Shown: positions 1-5,598 of the stretch, one piece after another
Position numbering within the stretch: the stretch's first letter is position 1
How the letters are laid out: each line of letters opens with the position of its first letter
Assembly (NCBI GenBank): GCA_003156235.1
Contig: PMGP01000190.1
Location: forward strand, 8,448 to 14,045
DNA: 5,598 nt
Reading direction: 5' to 3'
From: Acidobacteriaceae bacterium
GTDB taxonomy: Bacteria > Acidobacteriota > Terriglobia > Terriglobales > Acidobacteriaceae
Notes under the pieces: generated by a model
Told to the model about the DNA's origin: nothing
Seen by the model: only the letters and a program-made list of their open reading frames with translations
The model's database searches: none
Made by a program: the position numbers and the translations under genes

Positions 1-561
1 CACCCCACCTGGGTCATGGGCCGCCGCATCACCATCGACTCCGCCACCATGCTCAACAAGGGCCTGGAAATCATCGAGGCCTGCCGCCTCTTCGACGTGC
101 TGCCCTCTCAAGTCCGCGTCACCGTTCACCCCCAGTCCGCGGTCCACTCGCTGGTGGAGTACGTGGACGGCTCCATCCTCGCACAGATCTCCGTCACCGA
201 CATGCGCCTGCCTATTCTCTATGCGCTGGCCTTCCCGGAACGGCCCGCCTCGACGCTCACCTTCGACATGACCTCGCTCAGCCATCTGGACTTTGAGCAG
301 CCCGATCTGGAGCGCTTCCCTTGCCTGCGCCTGGCCTTCGAGGCCGCGGAAAAAGGCGGAGCCCACTGCATCGCCCTCAACGCCGCCGACGAGGTTGCCG
401 TCGAGGCCTTCCTGGACCGCCGCATCCCCTTTACAGGCATCCCGCGTACAATTGAAAGAGTGCTCGCAGCCACGCCCGAGGCGCACCCGGCCACCATCGC
501 CGAGGTGCTCGCTTCAGACCGCGAGGCTCGCGAATTAGCGCGTGCGATGCTTGCAAAGTAG
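1..561 (+). CDS. dxr: 1-deoxy-D-xylulose 5-phosphate reductoisomerase, C-terminal part (5' end outside window)
   Basis: Dxr converts 1-deoxy-D-xylulose 5-phosphate to 2-C-methyl-D-erythritol 4-phosphate with NADPH and a divalent metal. It is a cytosolic enzyme at the first committed step of the MEP isoprenoid pathway. The frame is open from base 1 and encodes 186 residues before TAG at 559-561, roughly the last half of a family protein of about 390 residues. Visible family signatures are HPTWVMGRRITIDSATMLNK at the very start (catalytic-domain substrate and flap region), VHPQSAVHSLVEY with SVTDMRLPI and ALAFPER in the middle, and the C-terminal helical domain with ALNAADEVAVEAFL. The ATG at 16 is internal to the conserved HPTWxMG motif and is not the start. 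rseP follows on the same strand after 124 bases, an arrangement seen in many bacteria. No broken or missing motif is seen in the visible part. Confidence 0.97.
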   Translation, partial: HPTWVMGRRITIDSATMLNKGLEIIEACRLFDVLPSQVRVTVHPQSAVHSLVEYVDGSILAQISVTDMRLPILYALAFPERPASTLTFDMTSLSHLDFEQPDLERFPCLRLAFEAAEKGGAHCIALNAADEVAVEAFLDRRIPFTGIPRTIERVLAATPEAHPATIAEVLASDREARELARAMLAK

Positions 562-589
562 TTCTCAGTTTTCAGTCCTCAGTTGTTAG
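562..589. repeat. Degenerate 7-bp tandem repeat, four units
   Basis: Immediately after the dxr stop codon four heptamers run head to tail: TTCTCAG, TTTTCAG, TCCTCAG, TTGTTAG. The first three keep T..TCAG and the fourth has decayed. The tract is non-coding and places CAGT every 7 bases. It resembles short heptameric repeat tracts known from intergenic DNA of some bacteria; membership of a named family is not established here. Confidence 0.6.
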
Positions 590-629
590 TGGGCGGCTGT
601 TTGTGCATGCCGCTGTTTTGGAACGAAGA

Positions 630-664
630 CTGTTCGCTGTCCACTGTCCACTTTTCACCGTTTC
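630..664. repeat. Second 7-bp tandem repeat tract, about five units
   Basis: Heptamers CTGTTCG, CTGTCCA, CTGTCCA, CTTTTCA, CCGTTTC run in register, with the central two identical and the outer ones degenerate. The tract puts ACTG or GCTG at 7-base intervals, the reverse complement of the CAGT core in the tract at 562-589, so the two tracts are loosely inverted relative to each other. It ends 21 bases before the rseP ATG. Confidence 0.6.
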
Positions 665-685
665 CGAGGTTCTAACCGCACATCT

Positions 686-2080
686 ATGCATGAATTTCTG
701 GTTTCTGGCTTTCGCGATATAGTCGCCTTTATTGTCCTCGTCGGCTTCATGGTTGTAGTCCACGAATTCGGCCACTTTGTCGTCGCCAAGCTCTGCCGGG
801 TCCGTGTCGAGGCCTTCTCCTTCGGCTTTGGGCCGCGCCTCTTCGGTTACAAGTACGGCGACACCGACTACAAAGTCTGCGCGCTCCCTCTGGGCGGATA
901 CGTCAAGATGTCCGGCGAGAACTTCAGCGAACTCAGCGACGCCGCCAAGGGCACGGCTACCGTTGCCCCGCCGGACGACCCTGGCGCACTTACCTCCCAT
1001 CCCCGCTGGCAACGCATGCTGATCGGCGCCGCAGGTCCCACAGCCAACTTCGTTTTGGCCTTTGTGCTGATGTTGGGCTACTACGGCTGGATCAACGAGG
1101 TCCCCGCCGTCGAAGTCAAATCCACCACCGTCGAATGGATCACTCCCGGCTCGCCCGCCGCTCAGGCCGGCATTGAGCCGGGCGACATCCTCCGCCGCGT
1201 TGCGGGCGCTGACAATCCCGACTGGGAAAAAATCTTCTATCGCATCAAGCTGAACGCCAACCAGACCATTCCGGTTACGGTTGAGCGTGCCGATAAGACC
1301 CTGCAACTGAGCCTCCACGTGCCCGCCGCAGCCAAGAACGACGACTTTGACCTGAGCGACGAGGGCCTTCTGCCTCAGCTCCTGACCGGCCCCATCGGCG
1401 TCAAGGAAGTGCAGCCGGGGGCGCCCGCGGACCAGGCAGGCATGCGCGCCGGCGACGCCATCCAGTCCGTCGATGGACACCCCTTCCATACGGTGACCTC
1501 TTTGCTGGCCTATATGAAGGACAGCCAGGGCAAGCCGCTCTCGCTGGTCATCCTGCGCAACGGCGCTGCTCTCGGGCCCATCATCGCCCATCCCGCACAA
1601 CTAGAAGGCGGCTGGAAGCTGGGCTTTTTCGCCGCGCCCACTCCTACACGCAATAGCCCGCTTCCCTGGGGCGAGGCGGTCACCAAATCCAGGGAGTATT
1701 GCGTCGACAAATCATCGCTGATTTTCGAGGTGCTGCGCGGACTCTTTACCCACAAGGTCTCCGTTTCCCAGCTTGCCGGGCCGGTGGGCATCGCGCGCGT
1801 GGCTGGCGATGCGGCAGAGACGATGAAGTTGGGGCCGATGATTGGGCTGGCCGCGTTTATCAGCGTCAATCTGGGCATCATCAACCTGATGCCCTTCCCC
1901 ATTCTTGACGGTGGCATGATTCTTATTCTGCTGATTGAAGGAGTCCTCCGCCGCGAAATCAGCATGATCGTCAAGGAGCGCATTTATCAAGGCGCCTTTG
2001 TCGTGCTCATCTCGTTTTTTGTTTTCATTACCTTCAACGACATCGCCAAGCTGCCCTTCTTCACGCACCTGAAGCCGTGA
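686..2080 (+). CDS. rseP: RseP-type site-2 intramembrane zinc metalloprotease
   Basis: This inner-membrane protease cuts transmembrane segments, typically of anti-sigma factors in envelope stress signalling and of leftover signal peptides. The protein has 464 residues, close to E. coli RseP (450). The first membrane segment (about 12-32) contains the zinc motif HEFGH at residues 26-30, followed by FSFGFGPRLFG and LPLGGYVKMSGE, the usual membrane-reentrant region. A second membrane segment lies at about 111-135. Two PDZ domains follow, near 140-215 (PGSPAAQAGIEPGD) and 228-310 (PGAPADQAGMRAGD). The third zinc-ligand motif NLMPFPILDGG is at 400-410, with D408 the expected ligand, and the last membrane segment is at about 434-453. 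After DGG the residue is M, where E. coli has H; it is not a zinc ligand. ATG 686 is the first ATG in frame, but no Shine-Dalgarno is well placed: the nearest GAGG is 16 bases upstream. Its substrate here cannot be told from the sequence. Confidence 0.96.
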   Translation: MHEFLVSGFRDIVAFIVLVGFMVVVHEFGHFVVAKLCRVRVEAFSFGFGPRLFGYKYGDTDYKVCALPLGGYVKMSGENFSELSDAAKGTATVAPPDDPGALTSHPRWQRMLIGAAGPTANFVLAFVLMLGYYGWINEVPAVEVKSTTVEWITPGSPAAQAGIEPGDILRRVAGADNPDWEKIFYRIKLNANQTIPVTVERADKTLQLSLHVPAAAKNDDFDLSDEGLLPQLLTGPIGVKEVQPGAPADQAGMRAGDAIQSVDGHPFHTVTSLLAYMKDSQGKPLSLVILRNGAALGPIIAHPAQLEGGWKLGFFAAPTPTRNSPLPWGEAVTKSREYCVDKSSLIFEVLRGLFTHKVSVSQLAGPVGIARVAGDAAETMKLGPMIGLAAFISVNLGIINLMPFPILDGGMILILLIEGVLRREISMIVKERIYQGAFVVLISFFVFITFNDIAKLPFFTHLKP

Positions 2081-2137
2081 GGCTATGCTTTGGCCGCCAT
2101 GCGCCCCACCCCTGCTTGTTCATAGGGGAAAGGGAGA

Positions 2138-2191
2138 AAACCCGGCGAAACCCGGCTATATGTGGATAACTTCGCGTTCCACGTGGAAAAC
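2138..2191. promoter_or_regulatory. Putative protein-binding cluster with DnaA box, direct repeat and palindrome
   Basis: This stretch lies in the 155-base gap between rseP and the thioesterase gene. The sequence shows, in order: AAACCCGGC at 2138-2146 repeated exactly at 2148-2156 (10-base period, one helical turn); TGTGGATAA at 2161-2169, the exact complement of the DnaA box TTATCCACA; the perfect 12-base palindrome TTCCACGTGGAA at 2177-2188; and CGTGGAAAAC at 2182-2191, resembling TGTGGATAAC at 2161-2170 in the same orientation and 21 bases (two turns) away. A regulatory or DnaA-binding role is inference. I found no convincing -35/-10 pair in the gap. Confidence 0.4.
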
Positions 2192-2235
2192 TGGGAACGA
2201 AATTTGCTCATTATCAGACATTCGGAGATTGTTTC

Positions 2236-2661
2236 ATGCCCGTGACCACAGAAGTTCGCGTCCGCTATGCCGAAACCGACCAGATGGGCGTCGTCTACTA
2301 CGCCAACTACCTGGTCTGGTTTGAGGTCGGCCGCGTGGAGCTGCTCCGCGCCCTCGGCTTTTCTTACAGTGTGCTGGAGACCGAGCACGAGTGCATTCTG
2401 CCGGTGGTCGAGGCCACCTGCCGCTACCGCTCTTCCGCCCGCTACGACGACCAAATTCTCATAGAAACCCGCCCCGCCCTGCTGCGCGGCTCGGTGCTGC
2501 GCTTCGCCTATCGGATTTTGCGCAAAGGCTCCGGGGACGCCGAGCCGACGCTCCTGGCCGAGGGCGAAACCACCCACGTGGTCTGCGACGACCAGATGAA
2601 AAAAAAGCCCCTGCCAGAACACTATGCCGCCGCGTTGCGAGGTATGATGGCGGAAAAGTAG
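2236..2661 (+). CDS. YbgC/FadM-family acyl-CoA thioesterase (hotdog fold, 4HBT)
   Basis: The product is a 141-residue single hotdog-domain thioesterase, the normal family size, predicted to hydrolyse acyl-CoA or related thioesters in the cytosol. The hallmark is RYAETDQMGVVYYANYLVWF at residues 10-29, where D15 matches the catalytic aspartate of 4-hydroxybenzoyl-CoA thioesterase and YbgC, followed by the helix E30-VGRVELLR. Later strands include the ETRPALLRGSVLRFAYRI and LAEGETTHVV segments typical of the fold. The ATG at 2236 is preceded by GGAG at 2224-2227 with an 8-base spacer, which supports this start. No tol-pal genes are nearby, so the E. coli YbgC role is not implied and no gene symbol is given. 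The gene follows rseP after 155 bases, enough for its own promoter. An A8 run at 2599-2606 encodes three lysines near the C terminus. The chain length of the substrate is unknown. Confidence 0.9.
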   Translation: MPVTTEVRVRYAETDQMGVVYYANYLVWFEVGRVELLRALGFSYSVLETEHECILPVVEATCRYRSSARYDDQILIETRPALLRGSVLRFAYRILRKGSGDAEPTLLAEGETTHVVCDDQMKKKPLPEHYAAALRGMMAEK

Positions 2662-2688
2662 CAATGCAGTCGCAAAGGATAGGCCAGA

Positions 2689-3090
2689 ATGAAAGCCAAG
2701 GGTTGGGTCTATGTTGCGCCTCGGCCAGCGCCGCCGAATGAAGCGGAGAAACGCAGGATCGTTGCGGCTTGTGACGCCTTCATCCGCGACGTTTTGAAGC
2801 CACGTTTTCTACCGAAGATCACTCCGGTTAAATGGAACTATCCCATTGATATTCACGGCGTCTGGGCGGCGGGGCGGTATCGCTTCATGCAGCGCTACCG
2901 GTCTGGCCATAAGGACAACCTAGGCGAGGAGTTCGATGCGCCCTTTACTCGCATCGTCCGCGTCGGGCCTGACCGCTTCGACATTGACTGGATGCGGCAC
3001 ACGGGGAAATGGTGGCGGCTCTACAGTGGTGTGACGCTCGCAGAGGCGTTCAAGATCATCGAAGAGGATGGACATCTGCATCCGCTGTAA
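2689..3090 (+). CDS. Small uncharacterised protein, DUF3024-like
   Basis: This 133-residue protein has no signal peptide or membrane segment. The N-terminal third is basic and helical-looking (EAEKRRIVAACDAFIRDVL, about 18-36). The C-terminal half has the pattern FDAPFTRIVRVGPDRFDIDW (82-101), then GKWWRLY (106-112), then a helix ending near EEDGHLHPL (125-133). The series of an arginine-rich strand, a W/Y-rich strand pair, and a helix ending in a short D/E segment resembles the DUF3024 family; I match it by eye, so the family call is tentative and no function is claimed. ATG 2689 has AAAGGA at 2674-2679 with a 9-base spacer. The gene begins 27 bases after the thioesterase stop, so the two are probably co-transcribed. 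It is the last rightward gene before the convergent junction. Confidence 0.75.
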   Translation: MKAKGWVYVAPRPAPPNEAEKRRIVAACDAFIRDVLKPRFLPKITPVKWNYPIDIHGVWAAGRYRFMQRYRSGHKDNLGEEFDAPFTRIVRVGPDRFDIDWMRHTGKWWRLYSGVTLAEAFKIIEEDGHLHPL

Positions 3091-3143
3091 GCGGAAGGCT
3101 GGAAGATTGTCTATCACCAGGGGGACGATTGTGCAGGATGCAT

Positions 3144-3162
3144 AGGCTGGAAGCCAGCTTTT
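3144..3162 (+). terminator. Possible weak rho-independent terminator
   Basis: The stem GCTGG at 3146-3150 pairs with CCAGC at 3154-3158 around a 3-base loop, extended by a G-T and an A-T pair, and runs into TTTT at 3159-3162. It lies 54 bases after the DUF3024-like stop and just before the convergent tfoX-like stop, the right place to end rightward transcription. The stem is short and the T-run is only four bases, so it may be inefficient. No T-run follows the stem in the leftward direction. Confidence 0.35.
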
Positions 3163-3172
3163 GAAGGCGCGC

Positions 3173-3511
3173 TTACTTGCTTTTCTTGGTAGGCGCTTTC
3201 TTCTTCGGCGGCGGCAGCGCGGCGGCGGAGATTTGAAGGAGCCGGGTAAGCCATGCACGGTCCTCCCACTTGTCGCCGTCGATCAGAAAGCAGGGTTTCG
3301 CGCCCGGATACGGGCAGCCCTCGACAACCTTGCCCAGGAACTCTCTTCCGGCCTCGGTCGGCTTCACAAAGAGTTGGCCGTCGCAGACCAGGGCGACCAT
3401 CTTCTCGCCCAAGAAAATTCCGTACTCGCCAAACATCTTTTTGGCGCTCACATCGCCAGCAGCTTCGATCTGTTCCAGGATGTAATCAATCGTGCTTTGG
3501 CGAGTAGCCAT
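3173..3511 (-). CDS. TfoX N-terminal-domain protein
   Basis: This 112-residue protein consists of one TfoX-N domain. Key segments are SAKKMFGEYGIFLGEKMVAL (residues 22-41), the family's most conserved block, then VCDGQLFVKPTEAGREF (42-58), a region around CPYPGAKPCFLI (66-77) and a terminal helix WEDRAWLTRLLQISAAA (82-98). The TfoX C-terminal domain found in Haemophilus/Vibrio TfoX (Sxy) competence regulators is absent. Stand-alone N-domain proteins are widespread and mostly uncharacterised, so a role in competence should not be assumed. The C terminus (100-112) is a proline/lysine tail with seven lysines that could contact nucleic acid; this is inference. ATG 3511 has GGAG at 3522-3519 on the minus strand with a 7-base spacer, a good ribosome site. 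The gene lies 39 bases downstream of the polyprenyl synthase and may share its transcript. Confidence 0.88.
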   Translation of the reverse strand: MATRQSTIDYILEQIEAAGDVSAKKMFGEYGIFLGEKMVALVCDGQLFVKPTEAGREFLGKVVEGCPYPGAKPCFLIDGDKWEDRAWLTRLLQISAAALPPPKKKAPTKKSK

Positions 3512-3550
3512 AAAGCCTCTCCAGCGGATACGCTTGGTCGAAAAAAGCAG

Positions 3551-4555
<1,005 letters not shown>

Positions 4556-4562
4556 GTGCTGC

Positions 4563-5081
4563 TCATGGTTTTATTGCGCTCTTGTTGTCTTTCACGAAAT
4601 CAATAAGCTTACCGCCAATATTTTCTCCTGCTCTGTAATATAGCTGATCGCATTCATCAAGCTCGTGATTGTCGGCCCCACTATATGCGTTCAATGCTTC
4701 CGCCAATGCCATAGGAGCCAATCCTTGGAATCCTGCTGCTGCGATTGCGCTCTTTGTGATCTCAGCCGTCTTTGAACAGCCGATGCGGAGCAAGGCATGA
4801 TCAATGATTGGCGTATATTCTCGCGACGAGTTAACAAAAAACTGGCTGTACCCTCCGTTATTCACCTCGCGCTCCAGAGCTTCAATGGCAAGAACGATGA
4901 TCTCTTCTTCCGTCATGTCATCGTCGCCAACACGTTCTGCTTTCTGCTGAATGGCCATCTCTAGCGATTGAATAAACTCGATCTCATTGCCATTCGTGAT
5001 AGCAAGCAATTCATCGACGGACTTACCAGCGCATCGCGCACGCTGATTGGCATACTCGCGCATCATTTCCTGAATGCCCAT
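4563..5081 (-). CDS. DUF4375 domain protein (DMP19-like)
   Basis: This 172-residue soluble protein carries the DUF4375 signature REVNNGGYSQFFVNSS at about 71-86, preceded by an acidic helix (DDDMTEEEIIVLAIEALE, 53-70) and followed by LDECDQLYY at 141-149. By hand count it has about 29 acidic and 16 basic residues, so it is clearly acidic. The best-studied relative is Neisseria DMP19, a DNA-mimic protein that binds a transcription factor; most family members are uncharacterised, and the DNA-mimic role is not shown here. ATG 5081 has GAGGGA at 5094-5089 with a 7-base spacer. GC content is about 48% by hand count, well below the neighbouring polyprenyl synthase (sampled lines 68-73%), which suggests transfer or a separate history. 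The gene lies 104 bases downstream of yajQ across a hairpin element, and its stop overlaps the ATG of the mini-ORF before the synthase. Confidence 0.87.
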   Translation of the reverse strand: MGIQEMMREYANQRARCAGKSVDELLAITNGNEIEFIQSLEMAIQQKAERVGDDDMTEEEIIVLAIEALEREVNNGGYSQFFVNSSREYTPIIDHALLRIGCSKTAEITKSAIAAAGFQGLAPMALAEALNAYSGADNHELDECDQLYYRAGENIGGKLIDFVKDNKSAIKP

Positions 5082-5095
5082 CCGACATTCCCTCA

Positions 5096-5150
5096 GGGGC
5101 TAAAGCCCACGATGATTTTGCAGCATTTGCGGCACGGCTAAAGCCGTGCC
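5096..5150. repeat. REP-like twin hairpin element (stem-TAAA-stem, twice)
   Basis: Two hairpins with the same TAAA tetraloop lie 22 bases apart. The first has GGGC at 5097-5100 pairing with GCCC at 5105-5108. The second has GGCACGGC at 5131-5138 pairing perfectly with GCCGTGCC at 5143-5150, an 8-base stem. Both centre on GGCTAAAGCC or GGCTAAAGCC-like sequence, so they appear to be one motif in a short and a long form. This looks like an interspersed intergenic repeat; from memory, GGCTAAAGCC-centred elements recur in acidobacterial genomes, which I cannot verify here. It sits just after the yajQ stop and next to the DUF4375 ribosome site (5089-5094), and may also slow transcription leaving yajQ. 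Confidence 0.65.
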
Positions 5151-5185
5151 CTTTCAAAACAAGAAGCCAATATTGACCATCAAAC

Positions 5186-5598
5186 TCAATTCGTGCGGTA
5201 GTTGGTGAACTGCAATTCCAGCCCCATTTCTTTGCCTCGCAGCAACGCGATGATCCCCTGCAACTCGTCGCGGTCCTTGCTGGAGACTCGGACCGTATCG
5301 CCCTGGATGCTGACCTGCGCCTTCTTTTTTGCGTCCTTCACCAGGCGGACAATCTCTTTAGCCTTTTCGACGGGAATGCCCTGCTGAAGGCTGATCTTCT
5401 GGCGTACGCTCTTGCCCAGCGCGGGCTCCAGCTTGCCATAGCTCAGGTTCTTCAGCGAGACGCCCCGTTTGACCAGCTTCTGGCAGAGTATATCCTTGAT
5501 CGCTTCCAGATGGTACTCGCCGTCGGATGCCAACTGGATGGCGTCGTTGCCTTCCAGCGTGACCTCCGAGTGGGAGTCTTTCAGGTCGAAGCGCTGGC
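5186..5598 (-). CDS. yajQ: YajQ family nucleotide-binding protein, C-terminal 136 residues (5' end outside window)
   Basis: YajQ (DUF520/UPF0234) proteins are small cytosolic proteins of about 160-165 residues that bind nucleotides; a Xanthomonas member binds cyclic di-GMP and acts with a transcription regulator. The frame is open to the right edge of the window, and the visible 136 residues begin QRFDLKDSHSEVTLEG. This aligns with the RYDFRGS region of the family, so roughly 27 N-terminal residues lie outside. Conserved blocks are the stretch from AIKDIL through QKLVKRGVSLKNL, then RQKISLQQGI, EKAKEIVRLVKDAKKKAQVS, IQGDTVRVSSKDRDELQGII and the terminal LQFTNYR. The TTG at 5533 is an internal leucine codon and not a start. 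The stop is TGA at 5188-5186. The repeat pair and the DUF4375 gene follow on the same strand. Ligand and partner in this organism are unknown. Confidence 0.95.
   Translation of the reverse strand, partial: QRFDLKDSHSEVTLEGNDAIQLASDGEYHLEAIKDILCQKLVKRGVSLKNLSYGKLEPALGKSVRQKISLQQGIPVEKAKEIVRLVKDAKKKAQVSIQGDTVRVSSKDRDELQGIIALLRGKEMGLELQFTNYRTN

Noticed and set aside
572..1600. Long open frame (342 codons) on the minus strand across the 5' part of rseP
   Set aside because: It is antisense to a gene with intact zinc motifs and PDZ domains. Long antisense frames are expected in high-GC DNA, and its translation shows no recognisable domain.
2109..2128. CCCCT/AGGGG inverted repeat after rseP as a terminator
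   Set aside because: The stem is only 5 bases with a 10-base loop and no T-run follows in either direction.
2138..2235. Replication origin at the DnaA box
   Set aside because: Only one perfect box and one weak one are present, with no AT-rich unwinding region and no dnaA, dnaN or gidA nearby.
2083..2664. Minus-strand open frame (193 codons) opposite the thioesterase gene
   Set aside because: It shadows a gene with a clear hotdog motif and a good ribosome site, and it runs through the non-coding gap without any sign of a family.
3096..3153. 10-base direct repeat AGGCTGGAAG at 3096-3105 and 3144-3153
   Set aside because: It is a single pair in a small gap with no target-site duplication or hairpin at the first copy, so chance or local duplication explains it.
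5186..5533. A 115-residue yajQ starting at the TTG at 5533
   Set aside because: The frame stays open to the window edge and the extra 21 residues match the YajQ N-terminal half, so the gene is cut by the window rather than short.

Overview
The window is a stretch of ordinary chromosomal housekeeping DNA, about 60% GC or more in most genes, from a free-living bacterium. Protein style and an intergenic hairpin pair with stem-TAAA-stem form both suggest an acidobacterium (Acidobacteriaceae / Terriglobia type). That assignment is inference; no rRNA or other taxonomic marker is present.

Layout. The left half (1-3090) is transcribed rightward: the 3' part of dxr (isoprenoid MEP pathway), then rseP (intramembrane site-2 protease), a YbgC/FadM-type hotdog thioesterase, and a small DUF3024-like protein. 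The right half (3173-5598) is transcribed leftward. Read from right to left it holds the C-terminal part of yajQ (runs off the window), a DUF4375 protein, a long-chain-type polyprenyl diphosphate synthase, and a TfoX N-domain protein. The two halves converge at about 3091-3172, where a short hairpin with a small T-run may end rightward transcription. There are no tRNA or rRNA genes, no CRISPR array and no intact mobile element. No gap without a gene exceeds 300 bases.

How the genes relate. dxr makes MEP, the committed precursor of IPP and DMAPP, and the polyprenyl synthase polymerises those units into quinone or carrier-lipid side chains, so two isoprenoid steps lie about 3 kb apart on opposite strands. 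dxr-rseP adjacency is common in bacteria. The other neighbours have no obvious shared pathway.

The points that deserve a second look are in the gaps and at one gene start. (a) Two tracts of 7-bp repeats fill much of the dxr-rseP gap. (b) The rseP-thioesterase gap holds a compact cluster: a 9-bp direct repeat at 10-bp spacing, a perfect DnaA box, a 12-bp palindrome and a second DnaA-box-like site. (c) A twin-hairpin REP-like element lies between yajQ and the DUF4375 gene. (d) The DUF4375 gene is clearly lower in GC (about 48% by hand count) than its neighbours. (e) The polyprenyl synthase has only GTG or TTG starts and sits behind a 9-codon ORF linked by two stop/start overlaps. I see no convincing new multi-gene system here.
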